Part shown: positions 20,201 through 32,420 of the stretch, piece by piece
Position numbering within the stretch: the stretch's first letter is position 1
Layout: the number at the start of each line of letters is the position of its first letter
NCBI GenBank assembly: GCA_001414345.1
Contig: LLCB01000152.1
Span: 1 to 64,000 of the forward strand
Source: Hymenoscyphus infarciens
Taxonomy: Eukaryota; Ascomycota; Leotiomycetes; Helotiales; Helotiaceae
Length of the DNA stretch: 64,000 nt
Reading direction: 5' to 3'
Position numbers and translations under genes: made by a program
The notes under the pieces: model-generated
The model's database searches: none
The model's input: only the letters and a program-made list of their open reading frames with translations
Told to the model about the DNA's origin: nothing

Positions 20201-22469
20201 ACTAGTAAATAGCTTTTTAAAAGCTTATAATAAACTGCTTTATAAAGTACTTACTATAATAGTAGAAGCGAGCTTCTATCTATAGTACTTTCTGTTCTAC
20301 TTCTATTATATAAAAGTAGTAGTACTAAGAAAACTAGGTAAAATAACTAAGAAGTAGAGTAAGGTAGAAGCTTACTAGCTAATAGTACTACTCTTAACTA
20401 TAGATAAGATCCTTAAAAAAGTAATAGTATAAAGGCTTATATAGCTTATAGAGGAAATAGTAATACTACTAGAGCTATAAATAGGTAACTAGAAGTACTA
20501 AAATATAAAGCTAGTAATTAGAATAGTAATAGAGAGTATATATATAGTATAAGAAAATAAGAGCTATATGTCTCTAGTCTAACTAGATATAGTAGAAGCT
20601 TTTAACTAAGTAGACTATATATAGCTACTTTATATATTAAAGAAGAAGGAGGTTTTATAGTAGGTAGTAATATAGATAGAGAGCTTCCTCTTTAGACGAA
20701 GAGCTATACTATTCTTTAATAGATAATTAGTAGATAAAAGAGACCTTAAATAAGGTATTTTATAAGAATTAATACTATTACTAATACTATTTATCCTCTT
20801 TACCTTAATACTATATAAGAACCTAGTAAGAATTAATAAGCTTATTATAGTAGGCTTTATAAATAATATAAATCTACTTATAATATTAAAAAGTATAGTA
20901 GTAAACTATAGAATACTTAAAATAGCTTAGAGAGTATATAATAAGTAAGTAAATAAGTAAGAGATAGCTTTTAGCTTAGAGAAGACGATACTTATATACT
21001 TTATAAGAATAAGAGTACTATAGAGAGAGACGGTCTAGTTTAAGAAGATAAGGCTTATACTAGTCGAATATATAAGGTTTCTAAGAGTAGAGCTTAATAA
21101 GAAACTAAACTAGAAAGTATACTAAGAAAGAGTCTAGAAGAAGCTTATAATATAGACCTTTATACTTATAAGACTTACTAGAAAAACGTAGAGAGTAAAC
21201 TACTACTAAGTAAGATAGATATACGTAGTAGTAATAAGAAGTATAATAGTATATAAAGCATTAGTATAGTACTATACTATACTAAAAGAAGGGAATATAA
21301 AGAGAATAGTAAGAAGCTTCTCTATATAATAATTAAGATACTTATAAGTAGTAATAGAGATATATAAAGCTACTCTAGTTTAGAACTTAGAAGTTAAAGT
21401 AGACTATATACTAATTGACTTATATCTTAACCTATAAGTAGCTACTTTTAAGAGAAAGTTCTAAATGTCTAAGCTAGAGGAACTAATCTAAAACACTTAT
21501 AAATATATAGTAATATAACTAAAGAGGAGAAGAAGAGATAGACTAATAAAGACAAAGAAGGTAATACTATACTTATAAAAAGTAAGGTAGAAGTAAGAAG
21601 AGAAGTAAGAAGTAGAAGAAGTAAGATTTAAGTATAATACTACGCTTATAGAATAGAAGAACTACCTAGAGACTTTAAGAAGAAGGACTTAAGAGAGGAA
21701 CCTAATATAATATATAGAAGTATTAGATAAAGTAAACCTAGATAAGTAAGAGCTATAAAAGGTTTATAAGAGGCTTATTAAAGTAAAGAGCTTACTACTT
21801 ATTTAAATATAAATAGAGGTAATAGAACTAAACGTCTTTCTTTTTATAAGAAGAGTACTAAACTAGGTTATACTATAGTATATTTATATAAGTAGTAAAG
21901 AAATAGTAGAATATCTAGTCCTATTTTACTAGAATATTCTATAAGAAAGAGACATACTTATAAAAGCTTTAGAGAAGAGGATTAGAGATCTATAAGAGCT
22001 AAGAGAGGTACTAGTAGATAGGAAACTAGTGTTAAGAGTAACTACTTAGCTACTTAGGCTAGAGAGACTCTAGAAGTATAAGCTAGTACTAGAATTACTT
22101 AAGAAGAAAGAGAAGAGTAAGGAAGAGGTAAAAGAAAGAGAGGAATAAAAGAAGAAAGCTAAGGTATACTAGAAGGTAAGACCTTAGCTCTAATAATTCT
22201 AAAGATAAATATATCTTTTATACTACTAATATATACCTTAGTAGATTAAATATACTAATCTATTATATTCTTTTACTATATTACTAAGTTAGAGAGATAA
22301 GCTTTAAATAGATAGTAGTAAGAACTAAAGAAAAGGAGAATTATACTTATAAAGAAGCTTAAGAGGTAAAGAAGAACGAGCTAAAAGGCTATATAAACTA
22401 GAATAGAAGATATACTACTTACTCTTAGAGCTCGGCCTACGGCCTACGTAGCGTAAGAATAATAATAAT
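17289..22469 (+). mobile_element. LINE-1: Tad1-type non-LTR retrotransposon, RIP-inactivated
   Basis: This 5.2-kb element lies inside B1 and is flanked by an 11-bp duplication ATTATCTATAT (17278-17288 and 22470-22480). It ends in a GC-richer 3' motif with a short AAT-repeat tail, usual for such LINEs. Reading through RIP stops, the plus strand shows an ORF1 with Cys-rich zinc-knuckle traces (about 18,355-18,560), an AP-endonuclease-like region (about 18,885-19,600), a reverse transcriptase (about 19,960-21,100; the catalytic FxDD position near 20,855-20,875 now reads FINN), and a C-terminal RNase H/Cys region near 21,800-21,960. Two other copies, LINE-2 and LINE-3, lie in the window. Tad1-clade LINEs are standard targets of RIP in ascomycetes. 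No frame is intact. Confidence 0.85.
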
Positions 22470-23316
22470 ATTATCTATATCTAAGAAGTCTTACTTATTA
22501 TTTTATTAAGATCTTCTAGGTCTTAGTATATAGTTATAGATTAGAGAGAGTTTAGAAAGTCTTTCGAAAAGAGGTATAGCCTTAGAAGAGAGTTATTAAA
22601 AGATATTAGAAATAGCTACTTATAGCTAAAAAGAGTATAAATTTAAGCTTAGAAGTAAGAGAGGGTTAGATTAAGAAGGATTTAGAGGTAAAGTGTTTTA
22701 TTAACTTTAAATTATAAGATTACTTATCTGTCTTTCTAGCTTAGCTAGCTAATTCCTTATTTCTTAATTCTCTACTTCTAAAGCTTATATAACTAACTAT
22801 ATCTAGTCTATATTTAAGAAGTCTTAATAGTCTCTTTAACTATTGTTTTATTAAGATCTTCTTAATCTTAGTATATAAGTGCTATTTAGGTAGCTTTTAG
22901 AAAGAGAGGTAGCTCTAGAAGGTTATTTAACGTCTTATAGTAGAACTAGGTTTAATATTTCAAAGATATCGATTTAAAGAGAGAAGAGAGAGGTAAGATT
23001 AGATTTAGAAGCCTTCTAGATAACTATTATAAGTTAACTTATTTACTAAATCTAGAGTTATTAAGACTCTTAAGAACACATAGTATATTCTAATCTCTTA
23101 ATATATACTAAAACACGATTTTTACTAGCTATTTATATAGATATTAAACCTTAGTATTACTAGCTATTTAGATAGTCTTTAATTACCTAGCTATATAAGA
23201 ATATTATTATAATATTCTAAATCGAGTATAAATTAACTTCTAAATAAAGAGTAGTAATAAGCTTGAAAAGAGATATTATTAAAGCTATTACTAATAAAGA
23301 AGAGTTATTGTTTTTA

Positions 23317-23811
23317 TATAATAATATAAAATATATATAACTATAATAGAGACATATAGGAGTACGTATAGTAGAATAACGTATATAGATACTAGACACT
23401 AATATAGAAGAAAATAATAACTATCTCTCTTCTATACTAAATATAAACATCTATATATAAGAGTTTAAAAGCTTCTAAGTTCTAATAATAATAATAACTA
23501 AGCTCTATCTAATATAGCTAATACTAAATAGTAAGAGCTGAAAAGCTAAATATATAACCTCTAATTCTTTAGAAAGCTAAATATATAATATTTAAATCTT
23601 AATCTCTTCTATATATAAATATTAGATATTAATATCTTTAGCACTTTACTTATATAAGTATCAGTTATTTATAATCTCGACCTTAGAGGTATTAGAGGTA
23701 TTAGCACTACTTAGAGGTATCGGCAGTTTCACGAATACTAATAATTCAGAATAATACTATTATATAATAATCCAGCTATTATATAATAATCTAGGATAGC
23801 GTGCTATTACA
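23317..23811 (-). repeat. Right LTR of element B1
   Basis: This 495-bp copy matches 13509-14003 along its whole length and is followed by the TSD AAGGC. Near its right end it keeps a few CA-containing words lost in the left copy, so RIP acted differently on the two LTRs. Confidence 0.8.
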
Positions 23812-24217
23812 AAGGCATAGATAGGAATCTTTAGAAAGAATAGAAGTGCTAATCCGGCTAGGAAAACAAAAACGCTAGTTTAATATAAGAAGGTTCTTAA
23901 AACTTAAGCTCTATACTATTTTAAAATAGAGGAATCTCGACTAGATAGTAAACCTCGATTAATAATACTTTAAAAGATGCTTATTTTATTAGTATCTATA
24001 AGTTTTTACTTAGTTTTATTATTAAACTCTATAGTTCTTAGACACTTATATAGTAGTCTAAATCTAGTATTTCTCTCTCTAGGTAGTTTAAGAGTATTAA
24101 ATATAATTTGAATAACTTAGAGACTAGTAGTAAAAAAACAGTAGTAAGTGTTATAAAGTGAATAGAATTGAAATTAAACTATTTAAGTTAAATAATACTA
24201 GTTACTATAGACGTTTC
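23812..24217. repeat. RIP-degraded host sequence between elements B1 and C
   Basis: This continues the sequence interrupted at 13,508, and is itself interrupted at 24,217 by element C (TSD GTTTC). No motif is recognised. It resumes at 28,705. Confidence 0.6.
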
Positions 24218-27200
24218 TATAATAGTATACTATTCTAGATAGCTAGAAGTACCTGCTATATATAAGGTTTCAGTAGTTATTATCTTATATCGTCTATTTT
24301 AGAAAGGTTACGTAGGTTTAGGCTTTTATATTAGCTAATATATAACGTTAGTTAGTTTTAGACTCTTTTATATATAGTAGCCTACTTCTAGAGTAGAAGA
24401 GAGATAGTTTTTCCTTTTCTTCTATATTAGTACTTAGTATTTATATACGTTATTTAGTCTTAAACGTACTCTTATATACCTCTTCTTCTATAGTATATAT
24501 TTTATACTATTATATAAAAAGGAAAAACTCTACTTTACTAGTAATAGTATTTATAATATCTCTTTAAGCTTTTTATTGTTTTTATTTTACTTTAAGCTTA
24601 AATTAGACTATTATAATAATATTCTTAAATAGCTAGGATTCTAGAGATCTCTTAGATAGCTAGTAATACTAGGGTTTAGTATTTATATAAATAGCTAGTA
24701 AAAATTATATAGTATATATTAAAGAAGTAGGAATATACTAAGTGTTCTAAAGGCTTCTAATAACTCTAGATTTAGTAAATAAGTTAATATATAAAGTTAT
24801 CTAAAAGGCTTCTAAATCTAATCTTATCTCTCTCTCTTCTTAAATAATATTATTATATTAAATTTTTAAAAGACCTTAGGTCTCTTTAAACCTATTCTAC
24901 TATAAGGTATTAAATAACCTTTTAGAACTACTTCTCTTTTTAAAAGACTCTTTAAACTCTTTTTAATCTATAACTGTTAGTATAACTTATAGTTATAAAA
25001 GCGATATAAAAAGAGTTATATTATCGTTCGTATATACTAAGTAAAGCTAGCTACGATGCCTACTTAAGTAGCCCTTAAGCGAGAAGGTCACGTGTTCCCA
25101 CGTGTTTCTACGTAGGCTAATCTAAGCAGCTATTTACTCTTAAATATATACTAACACTAGTACTTCTTTAAAACGACAGAAGTTAGTACTCTAAAAATCA
25201 TTAAAATCTCCTATCTAATCTAACTAATTAGAGCCTCTTATTCTCTATCCTTAGCTAATAAGAAAGCTTTAATTCTATCCTCTATTATCTCTTATTCTAC
25301 TCTAACCTAGATCGAAGTATATACCTCTTTATATTAGTAAGCCTCTACTAGGATTGTTCTATTACTAATTATACTCTAGACGTTTAGTAGGAATATCGAA
25401 TTCATTACTATTACTTAAACTAGGGATAAAGGTTTTAATATCTTTAAGAGTAATAAAAGTGTCTAACTCCTAGAATAATACTTCGAATTCGAAGTTACTT
25501 AGGAAGTCGCTTAGAGGCCTCGGATACTTTCGAGGTTAACTACGTCCGCGCTGCTAAAGAGGGTCTAATAGTAGTTCTAGGATATCAGTATCTTGATGAA
25601 CTTCTGAATAACTCTAGAGCGATTCTAAAAGAGGTTCTAGGATATCGGCGTCTTAATAAATTTCTAAATAATAAAGTCGATATTAAGAGAGGGTCTGTCG
25701 TTTAACATCTTATCTACCCTAGTATACTTCTAAAGCTCTCTCTTTTTCATAAGATTATAGTGTTAGATTATTTAACAGTACTATTCTAGAAACTTTTCTA
25801 TCCGCTAATACTATTCTAAAAGTTTGAGAAGTTTCAAAAGAGTATAGTTTTATAACTATAGGTTAAAACTTTATAAGACTATCTAGTAGTACTACGATAT
25901 AGTCCTTATTCCTAACTCTGTTATCTTAAGTTTAAGTAGTATATAATAGACCTAGGTTAATAGAGAGATCGTCGAAGTAATTACTAGTAGTATCTAAGAA
26001 GGCTAAATATTATTATTATTATTACTATAGTTTTTATTATCTTTTAACATATTCTACTATATATTTGTAATAGGATCTAAATTCTTTAGTACTAACTCTC
26101 TTAGCTACTATAGCTTTTAATATGTTTTTGTCTAACTACTTAGTTTAGTTAACCTCGGTAGTAGTACTATATAGTACTTAAGTATATTTATCTATCTCGA
26201 CCTATACCTCTCTTCTATAAAGTGTTTATTATAACTTAGTAGCGGTAGACTAGTAGATCTTAGTAAAGTTATCTTAGTCCTATCTCTTAAAGTCTACTTA
26301 AAATTCATTCTAAAGAAGAAGGTCTTCGTTCTCTCTTTTAGTATACTCTTCTTCTTATTTAGTAGTAAATATTGTCTCTTCTATTAAGGTCGGTATATCT
26401 ACTATATTAATATTATTAAAAAGTCGTTATTAGGTTTTAAGTAAATAAAGTATCTTAGAGAGTATAAATTATCTTAGTAGATAAAAGGAGGTTAGTAAGG
26501 AGTTGATATTCGTAATTAGCGCTTCCTATCTTAAGAAGCGTTTATAGTATATTATCGAATCGAAAGTATTATTAAAAGTATTAGTACTAACGATTTTGTA
26601 TATAGTAGGTGTTTAAGAGGTCTCTTAGAGAGAGGTAAGAGGTCAGGGGTAGTAATTAGCGCTTTCTATATTAAGAAGCGTTTGTAGTATATTATTAAAG
26701 AGTTGTTAAATAGTAGAAGAAGTTATAATCAGAGAAGAGGAGTCTACTAGTGATATTAAGTCTACTTTTATATAAGTATGCCTATAATAGAAATATATAA
26801 AGTAACTAAGTATCTAATCTATACGTCTACTAATTAGTATTAGTATAACTTATAGTTATAAAAGCGATATAAAAAGAGTTATATTATCGTTCGTATATAC
26901 TAAGTAAAGCTAGCTACGATGCCTACTTAAGTAGCTCTTAAGCGAGAAGGTCACGTGTTCCCACGTGTTTCTACGTAGGCTAATCCAAGCAGCTATTTAC
27001 TCTTAAATATATACCGACAATAACTATATACTAAAATAATAAGAGCTTAGCTTTTAAAGATAACCTTCTTAAATTTAAATAATATATAAATAATAAATAA
27101 ATAAGATAGAAGTAAAGAATATAAAGAATAAAATAATTAGTTAACTAAGAGATAAAGAATAAAATTATAAGTAAACTTCAAAGTTAAATACCTTATTTTT

Positions 27201-28704
27201 AAACCCTTTTTAATCTAACTCTCTTTTAAACCTTTATTTAAATTCTCTTTTACTTTTAAGCTTAAATTTAAACCTCTTTTACTTAAGAGATACTACTACC
27301 TCTAATACCTTTCTACTACTTCTCTTAAATTAGATATAAATCAGTTAAAATATACTTTTTATTAGAATAAAACTTAAAAGTAAGCTCTTAGTTAAGTTAT
27401 TACTATTAATCCTAATTAAATATTATTTAACTCTATTTTAAACTTCTCTTAAACCTCTATTAGTAAATATTTAAAAAGACTATAATTATAAACTAAGTCT
27501 TTACTAATATAAAGGTTAAAAGAGATAGAAGTTAAAATTAGAAGATAGAAGTAGAATTAGAAGAAGATTATACTAAAGAAATATTTACTTTTTAAGTATA
27601 GCTATACTTAGAAAGATATTAAGTTAGAATAGTTCTTCTATATATAGAATATACCTTAGCTCTAAGCTCTCTATAATCTAATAGTAACTCTTCTTTAAAA
27701 TTAAAAGATAATAATTAAGTCTTTAAGTATTTTAAAAAGAATAAGATAATATAATAACTTTTAGTAATAACTTTATTTTTAACTAGCTAAAACTATTCTT
27801 TTTATTATTTTAAACTTAGATAATAATTTTAATATAATAACTTAGTAATAACTTTACTTTTAACTAACTAAAACTCTACTAACTCTAGTATAGAGTCTTA
27901 TAGTCTTTATATTCTTTACTTTCTTACTTTCTTTTTACTTCTAGTAAGCTAGAAGTTTTATTTAAATTTAAATTAAATATAAATTAATATACTTTTAAAG
28001 TAAACTCTTAACTAAGTTATTACTATTATATATAATATTATCTCTTAATATTTACTTTTAACTCTATTTTAAACTTTTTTTAATTTTTAAACTTTCTCTA
28101 ACCTACTAGTTAGATTAGATTATACTCTTTTAGTAAATATAAATACTTACTTTAATATAGAAAGATTAGAATAAAGTCTCTTTATAAGTATTTATAAAGT
28201 TAATTTAGAACTATCTTACTTATAATAATTTTAATAAATAAAGTATTTATAAACTTAGGTTAGCTATAATTTAGACCTTAATCTACCTTCTTACTTATAA
28301 TAAAATTACTAAATATAATAATTATTATAATACTTTTATTATCTTAATTTAACTTTAAATAAAAAGAGATAGAAGACTTAGAATAAGTCTTTTTTAAGAG
28401 AGAGAGATATAATAGTATACTATCTTAGATAGCTAAAAGTATCTGTTATATATAAGGTTTTAGTAGTTATTATCTTATATTATCTATTTTAAGAAGGTTA
28501 TATAGGTTTAGGCTTTTATATTAGCTAACGTATAACGTTAGTCGGTTTTGAACTCTTTTATATATAGTAGTCTACTTCTAGAGTAGAAGAGAGATAGTTT
28601 TTCCTTTTCTTCTATATTAGTGTCTAGTATTTATATATATTATTTAGTCTTAAACGTACTTCTATATACCTCTTCTTCTATAGTATATATTTCGTGCTAT
28701 TATA
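24218..28704 (+). mobile_element. LTR element C (297-bp LTRs), split by a shortened copia element
   Basis: The LTRs are 24218-24514 and 28408-28704, both 297 bp, flanked by the TSD GTTTC (24213-24217 and 28705-28709). The LTR text is the reverse complement of that in elements A and B, with the shared AGCACGAAAT end. A purine run just before the right LTR (AAGAGAGAGAGA, to 28407) acts as a polypurine tract and sets plus orientation. The internal part is about 2.1 kb after removing the nested element at 24975-27019. It aligns with A and B but has no recognisable polymerase, so C is probably non-autonomous. Confidence 0.8.
24975..27019 (-). mobile_element. Shortened copia-family element (182-bp LTRs) inside element C
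   Basis: The LTRs are 24975-25156 and 26838-27019, both 182 bp, with inverted ends TGTTAGTAT...ATACYRACA and a 5-bp TSD ATAAC (24970-24974, 27020-27024). The LTRs and internal edges are the reverse complement of the full Ty1/copia element at 31541-44404, so this copy is on the minus strand. Its internal part is only about 1.7 kb against roughly 6 kb in the full copy, so most of pol is missing. The LTRs keep two CACGTG sites each and more CA/TG words than the surroundings. Confidence 0.8.
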
Positions 28705-31260
28705 GTTTCTAAAGTAGATAGTAACTAAAAGCGAGGTTTATAGAATAAAAGAGGCGCTTATAAATCCTTATAACGAGTATACTTATATTCTAAGAGACGA
28801 ACTTTATTAATAAAGTCAACTACGAGCTACTTAAGTATTTAGCTATAGATATAGCTTATAGTAAACTTTATATAGAAAGAATCAGTTATAGCGATTATAG
28901 TAGCTATATTAAGAGTATTAGATAAGTAAAGTAAGGTTAAAATAGATACTTAATTCCTTAGAACTATAGAAGAGAGTATAAGACTTTATATACTATACTT
29001 CTTACTTAAAAGATGAGATAATTAGGTGATTCTTTATCTAATATACCTTTATTCTATAATATTAGTTATTTAGCTAGTATTATATAAGTATCTATATTTT
29101 CGCTTCGTAGGATTTAAGAAAGAGAGAGAAAAAAAGCTAAAATACTTACTTAGAACGTTATAAGACTAGAGTTAATAGAAAATCTACTACTAGCTTTTCA
29201 AATATAAGAAGTAGAGTAATTATACTAATTAATAACATTTGAGAATAATAACTTATATAAGTAAGCTACTAAAAGATTATATAAACTCTATAAAACATAT
29301 AGAACCTCTTTTTAAATAAAATCAAGTAAAGACACTACTAGCTTTAGAAAAGATTATATTCTTAAAAGGTTTTAATAGAGCTAGTAGACTCTTAAGAGAT
29401 TCTTAGACAAGAGTTAAAGCGTATTAATTATCGGAATATTATAAGACCTCTAAAGATAATTACTTTTATATCTAAAGCTTAAGTTTTTTCTAAGAGCTAA
29501 GAATCTTTAAGAGTTAAGGTCCTCGTTTAAGAGTTATAATTAGTTAAGCCTTAGTAGAGGCTAGAGTAGAGGCTAGAGACTAGGCTAGGTATAGGTATCT
29601 CTTATACTTCTTTATTATAATAAGAATAGTATAGAGTATATAGTCTATACTCCTCTACTAATACGTATAGAATAACTTTCGCTAAATCGGTTAAATACTT
29701 TCTTTATATTATAATAGCGTTGACGTTAATTCTTTATAAGCGATACTAAGTTATATAAGAACCTCTATCTACGCCTAGTATAGTACTTCTACCTAGAGTA
29801 TAGTTCTTCTAGCTAGTATATACTTATACTAGCTTTAAAGAGCTTTAACTCTTAAGAGTTATTTAAGAAGTAAAGCTTTTTAATAATTAATTCTCTTTTA
29901 AGAATTAAGCTTACTTAATAGTTAAGGATTTTAAGTCTTAAAATTCTTAATTATTACCTAATAGTTAAGACATCTACTAACTCTCGTATAATAATTAATT
30001 ATACTTAATTATTATAAGATAGTTTTTAAAGAGTCTACCTCTACTACTTAAACCTTATAAGAATATAGTATATTTTCTTCGCTAATTATTAATATTAACT
30101 AAGGTTATCTAGACTTATCTCTAATATACTATTCGTTAGACTCTATACTCTATTTAGCTAAAGAGAGTATTCTAGATTTTATAGAATAAATAAATCAACT
30201 AAAAGCTACTTAGATAAGAACCTGTATTTTATACTCTTAAGACTTTCTAAACTTTATTTACTTAACTTAATTACTCTATTACTTATAGAGAATACACTTT
30301 AACTATTAAACGTACTTGACTTACTACTTAGTAAATAAAGTATATCTACTAGAGAAGAAGCTATAAAGAAGAAAATTAGATTAGCGATAAATTAAAAGAG
30401 TTGTTAAATAAATAATAGACTATAATTAGCCTCGTTATAAGATATACTTCACTTAAAGAATATACTTATATAATAATATAAGAACGACTTCTATTCTATC
30501 TTTTTAACTATAAAGAGTCTTTTAAAGTAAAGTAAAAGGCTTATAATACTAGTCTTTCTAGGTTAAGTCTCTAGTAGCGATATAGAATTAGTATTTGTCT
30601 TCTCTAGTATCTTTCTACCTCTATTAAATCTTATATACCTGATTTTTAGAATTCTAATATCTAGATTATAGCTTCTTAAAGAAAGAAATAAGTTTATACT
30701 CTTTAAAGAGATAGAACTTATAGAGTTTGCTTTAGATAGCTAGAATTTCGTTACTATCTAGTACTTTAGATAGAAGAATTTAAAGATTTACTAGCGCCTT
30801 ATACGCCGAGTTAACTGTCGTTGCTTTAGAGCTATTATATAGTTAGATATACTTTCAAAAATATAATTTCATAATAAGTATACTATTAGTAGACTTAATA
30901 ACTATATATTCTAGTTCTTAGTTTACGAACTAAAGAAATTACTAGATAGTCTAAGTAATAGAGAAGCTATAGATTATAATAAGTTAATTACAAAAAGATA
31001 TCTAAATTGTCTTTACTAGCTATAATTTCTCTTTAGACCTCTATGTTACTCTAGCTAATTTTTAAATAAAAGCTAAAACTATTAATCTTTCGTCTAACTT
31101 AGATATAGTAGTATACTTTATTCTCTAATAAAAGAATTAGTATAATACTAGAACTAACTAGTTAGTCTAGTAATTTAAGTTTTTAGATTATATTATCTAA
31201 GAGGATTTAAATAATATAAGTTATTTAGAGCCTATTTAGCTCGTATATATCTAGAATATA
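28705..31260. repeat. Unclassified RIP-degraded repeat between elements C and B2
   Basis: This 2.5 kb is AT-rich but somewhat less depleted of CA/TG than its neighbours. It resumes the host sequence broken at 24,217. Plus-strand reading frames are fairly long if RIP stops are ignored, suggesting an old protein-coding transposon or gene relic, but I recognise no family. No terminal repeats were found. Confidence 0.4.
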
Positions 31261-32420
31261 TACTAGTTAGTATAGTATTAGAACGTCTAAAGTATAGTTT
31301 ATCTATTTATTATAAGAAATATAGCTTAACTTCTATTATTTATTCTTATAGTACTTAGTAGTTAGAATAGAGTTAGTAGATAGTAGTATTATTCTTTACT
31401 AGATTAGAGGTCTTTATTTACTATTATATATTATATAATAATAGATATAAATAGAAGAGAGGCTAATTATTAGCTATTAGATAGAAAGTAGTATACTACT
31501 ATAAAGTTATTATATTCTTACTATTATTATATATTATAATTATCGGTATATATATTTAAGAGTAAATAGCGATTTAGATTAGTATACGTAGGTATACGTA
31601 CTTCTTGCTTAAGAGCTACTTAAGTAGGTATCGTAGCTAGCTTTACTTAGTATATATAAACGATAATATAACTCTTTTTATATCGCTTTTATAACTATAA
31701 GTTATACTAATACTAATTAGTAGACATATAGATTAGATACTTAGTTACTTTATATATTTCTATTATAGATATACTTATATAAAAGTAAACTCGATATTAC
31801 TAGTAGACTTCTCTTCTCTAATCGTAATTTCTTCTATTATAATTTTTAATAATATACTATAAACGCTTCTTAAGATAAGAAGCGCTAATTACGAATATCG
31901 ACCTCTTACTAATCTTCTTTTATCTACTAAGACAATTTATACTCTCTAAGATATCTATTTATCTAAAACCTAATATCTCTTTTATCTATAATCTACTAAC
32001 CTACTAAGTAAAGTATAAATAGACTTTTAATAATATCTATAATATCTACTAATTTAAGTAATAATATCTATAATATAATAGATATACTAAGACTAATTCT
32101 AATAGCTTTAGAAGCTTTAACTTTAATACTAACTTTGGTACTAAAATAAGCCTTAAAGCTAGTACTAAAGCTAAAATTAATATAAATAGAAGAGACGATT
32201 TTTGCTATTAAATAAGAAGAGAAGTATACTAAAAGAGAGAACGAAGACCTTCTTCTTTAGAACGAATTTTAAGTAGACTTTAAAGAATAGAATTAAGATA
32301 AATTTACTAAAATCTACTAATCTACTACTACTAAGTTATAATAAACACTTTATAGAAGAGGTATATAGATTAAGATAAATAAATATAAGATACTTATATC
32401 TTAAATACTATATAATACTA

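Larger units (their letters stand above)
13509..23811 (-). mobile_element. LTR element B1 (unclassified family, 495-bp LTRs), split by LINE-1
   Basis: The two LTRs are 13509-14003 and 23317-23811, both 495 bp. They begin TATAA and end CTATTATA/CTATTACA, consistent with a RIP-decayed TGTGATAG...CTATCACA inverted end. A 5-bp TSD AAGGC flanks the element (13504-13508 and 23812-23816). A pyrimidine tract just inside the left LTR (TCCTCTCTTCTTT) reads as a polypurine tract on the minus strand, so I infer minus orientation. Without the nested LINE the internal part is about 4.1 kb. I recognise no reverse transcriptase or integrase in it. Long frames broken only by TAG/TAA exist near 14,580-15,460, but their family is unknown. 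Other members in the window are B2, C and A. Confidence 0.8.

Noticed and set aside
17289..22469. A possibly active LINE
   Set aside because: Each domain contains many TAA/TAG codons and the catalytic Asp pair of the reverse transcriptase is changed, so it is dead.
23217..23399. Minus-strand open frame of 60 codons
   Set aside because: It is made of AT-rich simple codons across an LTR border of B1, which is expected by chance.
24990..26990. Paired 182-bp repeats as a satellite or regulatory duplication
   Set aside because: Inverted ends, a 5-bp target duplication and homology to the copia LTR show that they are LTRs of one element.
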